A DNA stretch of 17,064 bases from Phycisphaerae bacterium (GCA_012514125.1 JAAZAW010000268.1:1-17064); one strand, 5' to 3'; shown: positions 1-8,518, counted from the first letter of the stretch. Program-made: numbers and translations. The notes: generated from the sequence alone by a model not told the origin.

Positions 1-1836
1 AGTATCGACAAACGGGATCGGATCGGCTTGATCGGCGCCAATGGATCAGGCAAATCGACCCTGCTGAAAATTCTTGCCGGTCTCGATCACGCCGATACAG
101 GAACGATCGAGATCCGTCAGGATTTACGAATCGAATTCCTGCCGCAAAACCCCGTCTTCCAGGCAGAGCATAGTGTCCTGGAACATATTTTTTACGCCTC
201 GAGCGATATCGCTCGCACGGTCCGTGATTATGAACGTGTGACTCATCAGCTTGAAGAAAATCCGGACGATCTCTCTTTGATGAATCAACTGAACAAACTC
301 TCGCAACAGATGGACGCGATGAACGCCTGGGAATATCAAACACGGGCCCAGATGATTCTGACAAAACTCGGCGTGGTGGACTTCGACGTCAAAATGGGAA
401 CCCTTTCCGGTGGTTATCGCAAACGCGTCGCGCTCGCTCGCGCCTTGCTCGATGGATCGGACTTACTCATGCTCGACGAACCGACAAACCATCTCGATGC
501 CGACACCGTCGCCTGGCTCGAAGAGTATCTGGAAAATTATCGCGGCGCCGTTCTTGTCGTTACTCATGATCGATATTTTCTCGATCGCGTCACTAATCGC
601 ATTCTGGAAATCGATCGCAGAGAAATGCGCGAATATGCGGGAAGTTTTTCCTATTACGTCGAACGAAAAGCTGAGTTTGAAGCGGCATTGGCGTCACAGG
701 AATCCAAACGGCAAAATATCCTGCGAAAAGAACTCGAATGGTTAAGACGCGGCGCCAAAGCGAGACGAACCAAACAAAAAGCAAAAATCCAGCGAATCGA
801 AACGATACAAAATATCACGTTCGAACGGCCCAGAGAGGAGCTCCACTTCGGCATCACCGCCCGCCGACTCGGCACAAAAGTCGTTGAAATGAAAAATCTA
901 AGCAAGTCGTTCGACGATCGAAAAATCATCGATAATTTTTCCTATACCATCGAACGAGGCCAGCGTCTGGGGGTCATCGGACGAAACGGCGCAGGCAAGT
1001 CCACACTCGCGAATTTGATCACCGGAAAAATCCTGCCGGACGAAGAAACCGTCGCGGTCGGCGAAACTGTCTACTTCGGCTACTACGACCAGGAAAGCAC
1101 CGATATGCGAATGGATGAGCGAGCCATCGACTACGTCAAACGCCAGGGCGGTGAACTCATCCGCGGACTTGAGGGAAATGTTCTGACAGCCGCCGCCGCG
1201 ATGGAGCAGTTCAACTTCACGTCACAAATGATGTTCGCGCCCATCGAAAAACTTTCCGGCGGTGAACGGCGACGATTGTATCTGGTCCGTACCTTAATGA
1301 AAGACCCCAATTTTCTGATTCTCGATGAACCCACCAACGACCTGGATATCGCAACCCTCGAATCACTGGAAGATTTTCTCGACGGTTTCGGTGGGTGTCT
1401 GCTGGTCATCTCGCACGACCGTTATTTTCTGGATCGAACGGTCGATCAACTTATTGCGTTTGAAGGCAACGGCAAACTTCGAACGATCCCCGGCAACTAC
1501 ACCACCTACGAGCGTCTCCGCCGGGAAGAACAGGACCTTGAACGTTCACAGCGGGAAGCGACACGCCCGGAAGAAACAAAAAAGAAATCCAAACCCGCCC
1601 CGGCATCGAACCGGCAGAAAAAATTATCCTATATGGAAAAACGAGAACTCACCGAACTGGAAGAAAAAATCCCCGTTCAGGAAAATCAGTTAAAGGACCT
1701 GGAAAAACAGATGGTGGACGCCGCGACCGATTACATGAAACTCACCGAACTCTCGGAACTCCACTGCAAACTCAAAGAAAAACTGGAAGCCGATATCCTC
1801 CGCTGGGAAACCCTCGCCAGCCGGGAAGAAGGATAA
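1..1836 (+). CDS. uup: ABC-F family ATPase, Uup-like (5' truncated)
   Basis: This is a soluble twin-ATPase ABC protein with no membrane domain. ABC-F proteins act on ribosomes, and Uup is also linked to branched-DNA and precise-excision phenotypes. The frame is open to the first base of the window, so the start and roughly 30 residues lie outside. Domain 1 has Walker A GANGSGKST (nt 34-60), signature LSGGYRKR (about nt 403) and Walker B LLMLDEPTNHLD (about nt 463-498). Domain 2 has GRNGAGKST (nt 979-1005), LSGGERRR (about nt 1252) and FLILDEPTNDLD (about nt 1312). The linker between domains contains EWLRRGAKARRT, which resembles the Uup linker. A charged linker and a C-terminal coiled coil (about nt 1630-1830) also fit Uup. 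YheS-type ABC-F is the alternative. The 3' end converges on the sensor kinase with a 29-bp gap and no clear terminator hairpin between them. Confidence 0.93.
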   Translation, partial: SIDKRDRIGLIGANGSGKSTLLKILAGLDHADTGTIEIRQDLRIEFLPQNPVFQAEHSVLEHIFYASSDIARTVRDYERVTHQLEENPDDLSLMNQLNKLSQQMDAMNAWEYQTRAQMILTKLGVVDFDVKMGTLSGGYRKRVALARALLDGSDLLMLDEPTNHLDADTVAWLEEYLENYRGAVLVVTHDRYFLDRVTNRILEIDRREMREYAGSFSYYVERKAEFEAALASQESKRQNILRKELEWLRRGAKARRTKQKAKIQRIETIQNITFERPREELHFGITARRLGTKVVEMKNLSKSFDDRKIIDNFSYTIERGQRLGVIGRNGAGKSTLANLITGKILPDEETVAVGETVYFGYYDQESTDMRMDERAIDYVKRQGGELIRGLEGNVLTAAAAMEQFNFTSQMMFAPIEKLSGGERRRLYLVRTLMKDPNFLILDEPTNDLDIATLESLEDFLDGFGGCLLVISHDRYFLDRTVDQLIAFEGNGKLRTIPGNYTTYERLRREEQDLERSQREATRPEETKKKSKPAPASNRQKKLSYMEKRELTELEEKIPVQENQLKDLEKQMVDAATDYMKLTELSELHCKLKEKLEADILRWETLASREEG

Positions 1837-1865
1837 TCGAACGCGGGACACAATCCACACGCATC

Positions 1866-4154
1866 TTAGCCGGTGGTATAAATTTCAATATAACGTTGAA
1901 TCCGTCCTAACTCCTGCTCAATGGCTTTGAGGGTCTGCGGTATTTCCTCCATCTTTTCCTCTTTGCCCTGAAGCGACAGTTCATTCGCCAACCGGGCCAG
2001 AGGCATCGCCGACATAGAATCCGCTCCGCTCTTGAGGCTATAGGACTCCTGGCGGATCACTTCAAGATCGCGATGCCTGATCGCTTCGCCGATCGTCACA
2101 AGCTGTTCCTGAGTCTTGTGTAAAAATTCAAACAGCAATTCATCGACAAGTTCCTTCGTCTCGAATTCCTTCATGAGTATCTGAATATCGACGGGCAGTG
2201 TCTCAGAACTCTCAGATACATCCGTGGGAGCAATGGCAATATCGGCCTGCGTAACAGGCTTCATCGCGGACAACCAACGACCGACCGTTAAAAGCAAAGC
2301 ATCCCGACGAATCGGCTTGACGATAAAATCATTCATTCCTGCCTGTAAACATTTCTGTTGTGTGCCGGCTTCACCACTGGCGGTCAGGGCAATAATCGGC
2401 ACATCCTTATTCAATGAATCCCCCTTCCGAATCAAACGTGTCGCCTCTTCACCGTCCATCACCGGCATTTGTAAATCCATGAAAATGATATCAAATTTCC
2501 GGGTCCGGCAGCTCTTCACCGCCTCAAGGCCGTTTCCCGCAATCTCCAGATTGTGCCCCTCCTGTTCCAGAAATAACTTCATGATCTGTTGATTCGTCGG
2601 ATAGTCGTCCGCCAGCAATATATTCCCCACCTGCTGATCCAGCAATATTGGAGCCGATGCCCCAATTGACATCTCCGACTTCACCGCCGAGGCTGAACTG
2701 GTTTCCATCAAAAGTTCAAACCAGAAGGTACTGCCCTTGCCCTCTTCGCTCTCAACTTCGATCCTTCCCCCCATTAATTCCACCAATTGACTGGCGATCG
2801 ACGTTCCCAAACCTGTGCCACCATACTTGCGCGTCATACTGACATCGGCCTGTGTAAAACTTTCAAAAATGCGTCCTTGTTTATCTTTCGGAATTCCTAT
2901 TCCTGTATCGATCACCGAAAAACGCAACCGGCACGTGTCCTCATCAAGGTCCAAACATTCAACCACCACCTTAATCATGCCCTGCTCGGTAAATTTCAAC
3001 GCATTTGAAATCAAATTCACCAGAACCTGTCTAAGCCGAAGCGAATCGCCTCGAACATATCTGGGCATCCGATCGGACAGTTCAAGTTGAAAATCCAACC
3101 TTTTCTGACGGGTTCGAATCTCTGTCGCTCCGTAAACCTCTTCGAGCAATCCCCGCAAATCGAAGGCATGAATATCCAACTCCATCCGTCCCGCCTCGAT
3201 CTTTGCTACATCCAACAAATCGTTGATCAACGTCAGCAGAACTTCCGACTCTCGCAAAATCATTCGAGTATACCCATGAATATCTTCCACCGATTCACTG
3301 CTCAGAATCGCTTCGCAAAAACCGATCAACCCATTCATCGGCGTCCGAATCTCATGAGAAATATTGAACACAAAACGAGACTTGAGACGATTCGCCTGTT
3401 CGGCTATATCTCGCGCCTTTTCCAAGTCCGATGTCCGCTGGGCGACCAGGTCCTCAAGATGTTCCTGATACCGCAACAATTCATCATTGACCGACTTCAA
3501 TTCACTGTTGTAGCGGCGATAAACCAGAATCATCGGTACCGCCGGCAGAAAGAAAAATAAGGCGGTCAGCGAAGATTTGAAATATTCCCGCCGAATCAGC
3601 GATTCAATAAAACTGATTTCGTAATCCGCGCAGGAAAGATATCGTCGCCCTCCCGGCGAAATCTGAGGCAGGGCAATCGATCGAAAAACACCCCAATCAT
3701 CATGATAGGTCGCATAACAGGACCGACCGGTCTGATATGCTTCAATAAACATCGACGGAATATCCGAATAAGGATAAAAATACCATCGTTTTCGTTGATG
3801 AGCTTCTTCTTCAGTCACCGTCGGCGCGCTGAAATAAAACGTACCACCCGATTCCACCAGGGTATAAACATATTTGATCCCCCCATCCCTGGCAAAATTG
3901 TTCATGGCCCGGCGATTACGCAGCTCTTCCTCGAAAGAAATCGCCTTCTCATCAATCGCACGATCTTGAAAATCTTCCGCAAGCATATACTTAAGCCCTT
4001 TCGACGCAAGCAACAGGGTTTCGTCAATCTGACGATAAATCCGGTGCTCCGCCTGACGGGCATACCACCAACTATAGCCGATCACCGCACTCAGATAAAG
4101 TGCGATACAGCCCAGGAAATACGTCGCATACTTTTTCCGCTTGTCGGCACTCAT
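1866..4154 (-). CDS. Hybrid sensor histidine kinase with receiver and degenerate HPt-like tail
   Basis: This is a 762-aa inner-membrane signalling protein. Residues 10-31 and about 196-212 are membrane segments. The roughly 165 residues between them look like a periplasmic Cache-type sensor (YVYTLV, then HDDWGVFRSIALP). A short coiled coil leads to HisKA with the H-box FNISHEIRTPMNG (His267). HATPase_c has an N-box around NLISNALKF, G1 DTGIGI, F-box and G2 GGTGLG, so kinase activity should be intact. The receiver (about 510-630) has Asp516/Asp517, phospho-acceptor Asp560 in FMDLQMPVMDG, Thr591 and Lys613. Residues about 655-760 resemble an HPt helical bundle, but the usual HxLKG site reads SYSLKSG, with Tyr705 in the His position (codon TAT, nt 2040-2042). 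No response-regulator gene is adjacent, so the output is unknown. The signal sensed is also unknown. No strong Shine-Dalgarno precedes the ATG. Confidence 0.93.
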   Translation of the reverse strand: MSADKRKKYATYFLGCIALYLSAVIGYSWWYARQAEHRIYRQIDETLLLASKGLKYMLAEDFQDRAIDEKAISFEEELRNRRAMNNFARDGGIKYVYTLVESGGTFYFSAPTVTEEEAHQRKRWYFYPYSDIPSMFIEAYQTGRSCYATYHDDWGVFRSIALPQISPGGRRYLSCADYEISFIESLIRREYFKSSLTALFFFLPAVPMILVYRRYNSELKSVNDELLRYQEHLEDLVAQRTSDLEKARDIAEQANRLKSRFVFNISHEIRTPMNGLIGFCEAILSSESVEDIHGYTRMILRESEVLLTLINDLLDVAKIEAGRMELDIHAFDLRGLLEEVYGATEIRTRQKRLDFQLELSDRMPRYVRGDSLRLRQVLVNLISNALKFTEQGMIKVVVECLDLDEDTCRLRFSVIDTGIGIPKDKQGRIFESFTQADVSMTRKYGGTGLGTSIASQLVELMGGRIEVESEEGKGSTFWFELLMETSSASAVKSEMSIGASAPILLDQQVGNILLADDYPTNQQIMKLFLEQEGHNLEIAGNGLEAVKSCRTRKFDIIFMDLQMPVMDGEEATRLIRKGDSLNKDVPIIALTASGEAGTQQKCLQAGMNDFIVKPIRRDALLLTVGRWLSAMKPVTQADIAIAPTDVSESSETLPVDIQILMKEFETKELVDELLFEFLHKTQEQLVTIGEAIRHRDLEVIRQESYSLKSGADSMSAMPLARLANELSLQGKEEKMEEIPQTLKAIEQELGRIQRYIEIYTTG

Positions 4155-4576
4155 TGTCGTATTTTGTTTACTTTTGTTGCCTTAGCAAAAATAGATTCAT
4201 AATCCAACAAGTTATAAATCTTCAGCAAGTTCCTTCTACAAATATCGACCTAAACGAGGCCCCCCATAATTCGAAAATTAACTTTAAGATAAGACAAGAA
4301 ATGAATTATTTTTGTTAAATATAATTATTATTAGCTAGTATAAATATCATCTCAACTCCAAAAATGAAAAAACCACGCGTCAAGTCTGCCGCTGTATTCC
4401 AAATTTTGCCCTTTATTCATGAAAAAAGCGTATAATCACTATCAATCGTCGAAGCTTGTTCTTTATCCTCGCACCTTTTCGTGTTAAAATAGGCCACGAT
4501 TCATCCGAATCCTTACTTCATTAAAAAATGAAACAAGAATATTTTAGTTTGGAATCTTCTCAGAAAGGAGCCACGA
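4155..4576. other. Divergent AT-rich intergenic region
   Basis: This 422-bp gap lies between the divergent sensor kinase and membrane-protein genes. It is AT-rich, especially at 4270-4360, and holds no plausible gene. It contains one good candidate promoter on the plus strand (4406-4436) and a weak AT-only inverted repeat, TTCATT-AAAA-AATGAA, at 4517-4532 in the presumed leader. No convincing promoter could be assigned to the kinase, only AT-rich -10-like sequences. Confidence 0.6.
4406..4436 (+). promoter_or_regulatory. Candidate sigma-70 promoter of the 649-aa membrane protein gene
   Basis: A perfect -10 hexamer TATAAT (4431-4436) is preceded by TTGCCC (4406-4411) with a 19-bp spacer, slightly longer than the optimum. 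It would give a leader of about 135 nt before the ATG at 4577. A second -10-like sequence, TAAAAT, lies near 4488 without a well-spaced -35. Confidence 0.4.
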
Positions 4577-6526
4577 ATGAGTGAGTCCTCAAATAACAAC
4601 CGCGTCGTTCTGGAAAGTATCAATTGGCGTCAGGCCCTTCCATTTACCCACATTTTCCGAACCTTCCGGCTTGCAATCACACACACCAAACTGCTTCTGG
4701 CATTGGCGGGAGTAATCACCTGCTTTCTCGGCGGCAGCTTTCTGGATCTGATCGCCGGCAATCGTGTCGTACAGGAAAAACCTTTCTATGATTTAAGGAT
4801 ACCGGCAGATGAAATTCAAAAATATATCGATTCGCCCACAATGGTTGAGTTCGAGCGTTGGCGAAAACAAACCAAAGACCAAAACAGGCAAATGCTCTCT
4901 CTGGCACTGACCCAGCACCTGAAATCCACTCAGCAGCCCCAGGAATTGACCAATGATAATCAGGGTATGAGTGAGTTGGCCAATGCCCTCGAAACTCAGC
5001 AAGGGCGAAGCCTTGAGATCATCAAAAAACGCTACAATCAGAGCGAATCTATCATCAAAAAAAACTATGAAACTCTGCAAAAAAACGCCAAAGATAAAAA
5101 GAAACTCGATGAACAATACGACCAGGATATCGATAATCTACGTAATGCCAGAGACTTCCTGATCGTCGCCATCAAAAAATCCCCTCGCGTTGCAGGAAAA
5201 GTCCTTCAATTTACTCCCGCTCAAGCCTCAGAAATTCTTGTTCGCTCCGATCCCCTCGCTAAAGATCAAATGAAGGAAACCCAAAACATCCGGGCGGACC
5301 GTGAAGAACTCGAGAAAACCATCGCATTGGCTGCGTCATACGACCGAATCAACAATACCAAAGGACTGGGTATCTTCCATTCCTTCCTTTATTATAATAT
5401 CCTGATGTTCAATTCCGCCATTGACTCGGTTCTCGCCGCTGAACTTTTCAGCAACCCGAACTTCAAAAGCTTTGAACAAACTCCGGGTGTCCCCCCCGGA
5501 CTCGTCAAAACCCTGGGCTTGGCCCTTGCAGGACTGGCCTGGTTCGTCCATGTACACTGGCTTTACTTTATTATCTACTTTCTCTTCTGCCTGGCAATAT
5601 GGGCTATTGCCGGCGGGGCCATCTCGCGACTTGTTGCCTTACATGCTACGCGAGATGAAAAAATTCCGTTGAAAGAAGCCGTCTCATTTGCCACGAGAAA
5701 ATTTGTCAGCTTCTTTACCGCCCCCCTCATGCCCATCCTCTTCATCCTCGGCTGCTGCGTACCACTGCTGGTGATCGGGTTTGTCGGCGCCATTCCCTTC
5801 CTCGGTGAACTGATCGTCGGCATTGGATTCATCCTCGTTTTGCTCATCAGCTTCGCACTGGCCATGTTGATTATCGGCGGGATAGGCGGTCTGGGCATGC
5901 TTTACCCAACCATCGCCGTCGAAGGGTCCGATTCCTTCGACGCCTTTAGCCGATCATACAGTTATGTCTATGGCCGACCCTGGCGAACCATTTTCTACAC
6001 CCTCGTTGCTGCCATCTACGGCACACTGTGCTTCGTCTTTGTCAAACTTGCCGCCAGTCTGATTTTCTATGCAGCCTCAGCGATTACCGGTAAAACCATG
6101 AACATTGCCGATGCCGCTTACGCCGCTCCATTAGGCAAGCTTCAGGCCATTTGGTTCAACCCTTCTTTCTCGGGACCGTTTTTCGGACATTTCTATCAAT
6201 TTCCGCTAAGTCTCTCTGAAAAAATTGCCGGCTTCTTTATCGCGATATGGGTCTTCCTGCTCGTGGGCATGGTGGTCGCGTTTGCCATCAGTTTTTTCTT
6301 CAGCGGATACACCATGATCTACCTGCTGCTCCGACGGGCAGTCGATTCCACCGAACTCGACGAAGTTTATGTGGAAGAATTTGAAACCCGTATGCCGGAA
6401 ACCATGCCTCCTGCCGCTGATGAACCCACAGAGGAATCTCAATCCTCGCAGCCGCAAACTTCGTCCTCGGAGCAACTACCGCCTGAAACCGGTATTTCCG
6501 AATCGAATGAAGAGCCGCAAGGTTAA
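4577..6526 (+). CDS. Uncharacterised polytopic membrane protein with extracytoplasmic coiled-coil domain
   Basis: This is a 649-aa protein of a family I cannot name. It starts at an ATG preceded by AAAGGAG six bases upstream, a strong ribosome site. Residues about 37-57 form the first membrane segment. Residues 60-300 are hydrophilic, rich in Lys, Glu and Gln, with predicted coiled coil around 140-195. If the N-terminus is cytoplasmic, this block faces the periplasm. Further hydrophobic segments lie at about 316-350, 380-408, 411-438, 471-500 and 549-582. Between two of them, SFDAFSRSYSYVYGRPWR (about 452-470) recalls, by inference only, the amphipathic loops of YciC/DUF975-like integral membrane proteins. 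The last 60 residues are acidic and rich in Pro, Glu and Ser. The gene appears monocistronic, with its own promoter region and a strong terminator 30 bp downstream. No enzymatic motif is visible. A membrane-organising or transport-accessory role is only a guess. Confidence 0.85.
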   Translation: MSESSNNNRVVLESINWRQALPFTHIFRTFRLAITHTKLLLALAGVITCFLGGSFLDLIAGNRVVQEKPFYDLRIPADEIQKYIDSPTMVEFERWRKQTKDQNRQMLSLALTQHLKSTQQPQELTNDNQGMSELANALETQQGRSLEIIKKRYNQSESIIKKNYETLQKNAKDKKKLDEQYDQDIDNLRNARDFLIVAIKKSPRVAGKVLQFTPAQASEILVRSDPLAKDQMKETQNIRADREELEKTIALAASYDRINNTKGLGIFHSFLYYNILMFNSAIDSVLAAELFSNPNFKSFEQTPGVPPGLVKTLGLALAGLAWFVHVHWLYFIIYFLFCLAIWAIAGGAISRLVALHATRDEKIPLKEAVSFATRKFVSFFTAPLMPILFILGCCVPLLVIGFVGAIPFLGELIVGIGFILVLLISFALAMLIIGGIGGLGMLYPTIAVEGSDSFDAFSRSYSYVYGRPWRTIFYTLVAAIYGTLCFVFVKLAASLIFYAASAITGKTMNIADAAYAAPLGKLQAIWFNPSFSGPFFGHFYQFPLSLSEKIAGFFIAIWVFLLVGMVVAFAISFFFSGYTMIYLLLRRAVDSTELDEVYVEEFETRMPETMPPAADEPTEESQSSQPQTSSSEQLPPETGISESNEEPQG

Positions 6527-6556
6527 ATCATAACCTTTTGAAAACACATATGTTAT

Positions 6557-6588
6557 AAAAGGTCACGCCTTTAGCGTGACCTTTTTTA
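6557..6588 (+). terminator. Rho-independent terminator after the 649-aa membrane protein
   Basis: A perfect 8-bp GC-rich stem, GGTCACGC (6561-6568) and GCGTGACC (6574-6581), encloses a 5-nt loop and is extended by flanking A/T pairs. It is followed by six T residues and further T-rich sequence. It lies 30 bp after the stop codon. Confidence 0.92.
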
Positions 6589-6656
6589 TTTTTTATCTTT
6601 TATTTTTACCTTTTATTTTTTGGATTTCTCTATTTTGTATTTTACTTTTATTTGAA
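6582..6656 (+). repeat. T-rich low-complexity tract with 13-bp tandem repeat
   Basis: About 75 nt on the plus strand are almost entirely T with scattered A and C. CTTTTATTTTT occurs exactly twice, at 6597-6607 and 6610-6620, giving a 13-bp period, and a looser copy precedes them. The tract begins as the terminator's U-run and ends just upstream of the candidate promoter of the PEP-CTERM gene, where it could act as an A/T-rich UP-type element. Confidence 0.55.
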
Positions 6657-6669
6657 GCAACGATATAGA
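6641..6669 (+). promoter_or_regulatory. Weak candidate promoter of the PEP-CTERM protein gene
   Basis: TTTACT (6641-6646) and TATAGA (6664-6669) are 17 bp apart, each matching the sigma-70 consensus at four of six positions. A T-rich tract lies directly upstream. GATAAT at 6668-6673 is an alternative -10. The leader would be about 80 nt. Confidence 0.3.
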
Positions 6670-6754
6670 TAATCTACTTTAAAATCTATGGCATGTTTGC
6701 GGGAACCCTGTATCGCGATCGCCATAAAATTAGGAAGGAAAGGAGTTACAGAAA

Positions 6755-7681
6755 ATGAAAAATCGGTTATTGCTCTTGATGGCCTGTACTTTCGCAACGT
6801 TGTCCCTGTTTGCACCTGCTTTTGCAGCCAATCTGGGAACTGCCAACGACTACAATCTTTTTGTTTTCGAAGATTTTTATGCCCAAACAGGCTCAGGAAT
6901 TGGAGGCAATGTCGCTATTGGTGGAAATGCCTATATGTCCAGCTATAGCGTGGCCAGGCAACTCCAGGGAAACAACGCAAAACTTGTTGTTGACGGCGAT
7001 CTGACCTGGGAAGTCTATGGGACCGTTGGCAATGACGGCAGCGGCAACATCTACGTCGGCGGCACGCCGAATATTCACTCTAATGTTACTTACAATGAAC
7101 CCTGCCTTCCCCAGAACATTGTCGACTTCTCAGCAGCTCGAAGTTACCTGAACCAGGCATCATCGATCTGGAGTACACAGGCTTCGACGGGAACAGTTAG
7201 TTTGGAATGGGGCACTCTGGATTTGGTCGGCAGTTCTACCGAACTCAATGTATTCAATCTGACCACTCAGGAGCTTGACATCAACACCCTGAACATCACT
7301 GCACCGGCAGATTCAACCGTCCTGGTAAACGTCAGCGGCAGTAATGTTATCATGGAAAATTTCGGCATGTTCCTCAAGAACGGCCTGACGTCGAATTACG
7401 TGTTGTTTAATTTCTATGAAGCAACGTCGCTGAAACTCACCGGTTGTGAATTCAACGGCAGCATTCTGGCTCCCGATGCGGCGATTGATTTTCAGTATCC
7501 TATACTTAACGGAACCTTGATTGGCAAATCGATCGGCGAACCTTATACCCGTTGCGGTACAATGTACCATGTCCCCTTCCAAGGGGATTTACCGGCTGTC
7601 CCGGAACCCGCGACACTGTTGTTATTTGTTAGCGGAGCATTCCTTCTAGCAGAAAAGAAGAAGATAAAATTCAAACAATAA
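6755..7681 (+). CDS. Choice-of-anchor-A family PEP-CTERM exported protein
   Basis: This is a 308-aa exported protein. The ATG follows AAGGAAAGGAG with a 9-nt gap. Residues 1-24 are a Sec signal peptide with a basic start, a hydrophobic core and a likely AFA/A cleavage site. The mature N-terminus matches the choice-of-anchor-A fold family: LGTANDYNLFVFED, then GGNVAIGGNAYMSSYSV and VVDGDLTW, with further beta-rich Gly/Asn repeats such as NIYVGG. The C-terminal 27 residues form a PEP-CTERM sorting signal: VPEPATLLLF, a short hydrophobic stretch, then a Lys-rich tail. Family knowledge says such proteins are processed by an exosortase and delivered to the cell surface or extracellular matrix; no exosortase is in this window. 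The gene stands alone, between a terminator upstream and a hairpin downstream. The ligand or structural role is unknown. Confidence 0.92.
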   Translation: MKNRLLLLMACTFATLSLFAPAFAANLGTANDYNLFVFEDFYAQTGSGIGGNVAIGGNAYMSSYSVARQLQGNNAKLVVDGDLTWEVYGTVGNDGSGNIYVGGTPNIHSNVTYNEPCLPQNIVDFSAARSYLNQASSIWSTQASTGTVSLEWGTLDLVGSSTELNVFNLTTQELDINTLNITAPADSTVLVNVSGSNVIMENFGMFLKNGLTSNYVLFNFYEATSLKLTGCEFNGSILAPDAAIDFQYPILNGTLIGKSIGEPYTRCGTMYHVPFQGDLPAVPEPATLLLFVSGAFLLAEKKKIKFKQ

Positions 7682-7693
7682 TAAAACACACAA

Positions 7694-8488
7694 TCAAACA
7701 TCCTCCCGACTGGGAGGATGTTTAAAATAGTTCGAATAATCCCGGCTGAATTCGTTGACGCGAGGATAACCAAGATATTCTGCAATTTGTGTAATATTCA
7801 GAGTCGAAAAGCGCAACAACCCCTTGGCTTCCTCCATGCGAAGCTGTCGAATGCGACTCATGGGACTTTGTCCCGTTGCTCGACGACAATTTCGTACAAT
7901 ACCGGCCTTGCTGCAATGGGCCATCTCCGCCAACTCTTCCAACATCGGTCTGAATCTTCGTTCTCGTCGAAGCCGGTCTTCAAGCCTCCACCAACTCGAA
8001 TTTTCTTCTTCCGAAGCACTGGAAAATGCGTGTTTTTTTTCCTGAATATGGCCAAGAACGGCCAATAAAGCGGAAAATACTTTAAAATTCCGCTCCGTCC
8101 GATCAGACAGGAGGGACGCTTCGTAGAGCGCATGAAAATTTTTCCGAATAACGCCGTCGGAGGGAAATACCCGCATATCCAATGGCAACGGAGGTAATTT
8201 CGAGGCGGAAAACCCCACCGAAAGAAACGTAACTCGTTCCTGGTTTCCAAGCCATTCGACATCTTCCGTTTCATGATAATAAATGACATCACCCGGTCGA
8301 ATGGCGTATTCCCGTTTATTGGTGCGCAGTTGATAATGTCCTTCGAGAACCAGATGCAACAGATGTCCCGGTAATGATCGGCAACGCGATCCGCCGCCCG
8401 CTTCATGAACAAATTTCCATATTCCGCAAACGAACTCGACAGGGCCCGCCATCGAGAGAATACCGGCTGAAAAGACATCGTCTCTCAT
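7694..8488 (-). CDS. AraC family transcriptional regulator
   Basis: This is a 264-aa DNA-binding regulator. The N-terminal half is a cupin-like sensing domain (HLLHLVLEGHYQL, then YAIRPGDVIYY), which in this family usually binds a small ligand such as a sugar. The C-terminal ~100 residues carry the double helix-turn-helix of AraC/XylS proteins: LEELAEMAHCSKAGIVRN is the first, and ITQIAEYLGYPRVNEFSRDY is the recognition part of the second. The protein ends soon after the usual PxS position. The start is ATG at 8488, six bases after AAGGAAGG. A TTG two codons upstream (8494) would touch the Shine-Dalgarno and is unlikely. It is transcribed divergently from the URO-D-family gene, which is its most likely target, and may regulate itself. 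The ligand cannot be told from the sequence. Confidence 0.92.
   Translation of the reverse strand: MRDDVFSAGILSMAGPVEFVCGIWKFVHEAGGGSRCRSLPGHLLHLVLEGHYQLRTNKREYAIRPGDVIYYHETEDVEWLGNQERVTFLSVGFSASKLPPLPLDMRVFPSDGVIRKNFHALYEASLLSDRTERNFKVFSALLAVLGHIQEKKHAFSSASEEENSSWWRLEDRLRRERRFRPMLEELAEMAHCSKAGIVRNCRRATGQSPMSRIRQLRMEEAKGLLRFSTLNITQIAEYLGYPRVNEFSRDYSNYFKHPPSREDV
7696..7723. terminator. Convergent hairpin overlapping the end of the AraC gene
   Basis: A 12-bp perfect stem (7696-7707 and 7712-7723, core ACATCCTCCC / GGGAGGATGT) has a GACT tetraloop. It lies 15 bp after the PEP-CTERM stop. The plus-strand T-run is short (TTT), so termination may be modest. The same bases encode the last residues and nearly the stop of the opposing AraC gene, so the hairpin is partly coding on the minus strand. 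Confidence 0.7.
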
Positions 8489-8494
8489 TTCCAA

Positions 8495-8502
8495 CCTTCC
8501 TT
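8495..8502 (-). promoter_or_regulatory. Shine-Dalgarno deciding the AraC start
   Basis: AAGGAAGG on the minus strand lies six bases before ATG 8488. It abuts the in-frame TTG at 8494, which therefore cannot be the start. Confidence 0.75.
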
Positions 8503-8518
8503 TCGTCGTTTTAAAACC

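Noticed and set aside
3702..4202. 166-codon plus-strand frame inside the kinase sensor region
   Set aside because: It is antisense to well-defined sensor-domain sequence, with no ribosome site or recognisable domain.
6715..6722. GCGATCGC, the 8-bp HIP1-like palindrome
   Set aside because: This is a single occurrence noticed in a non-cyanobacterial context; most likely chance.
7858..8478. 206-codon frame on the minus strand overlapping the AraC gene in another frame
   Set aside because: The AraC frame carries a full cupin plus helix-turn-helix; this overlapping frame has no recognisable motif.
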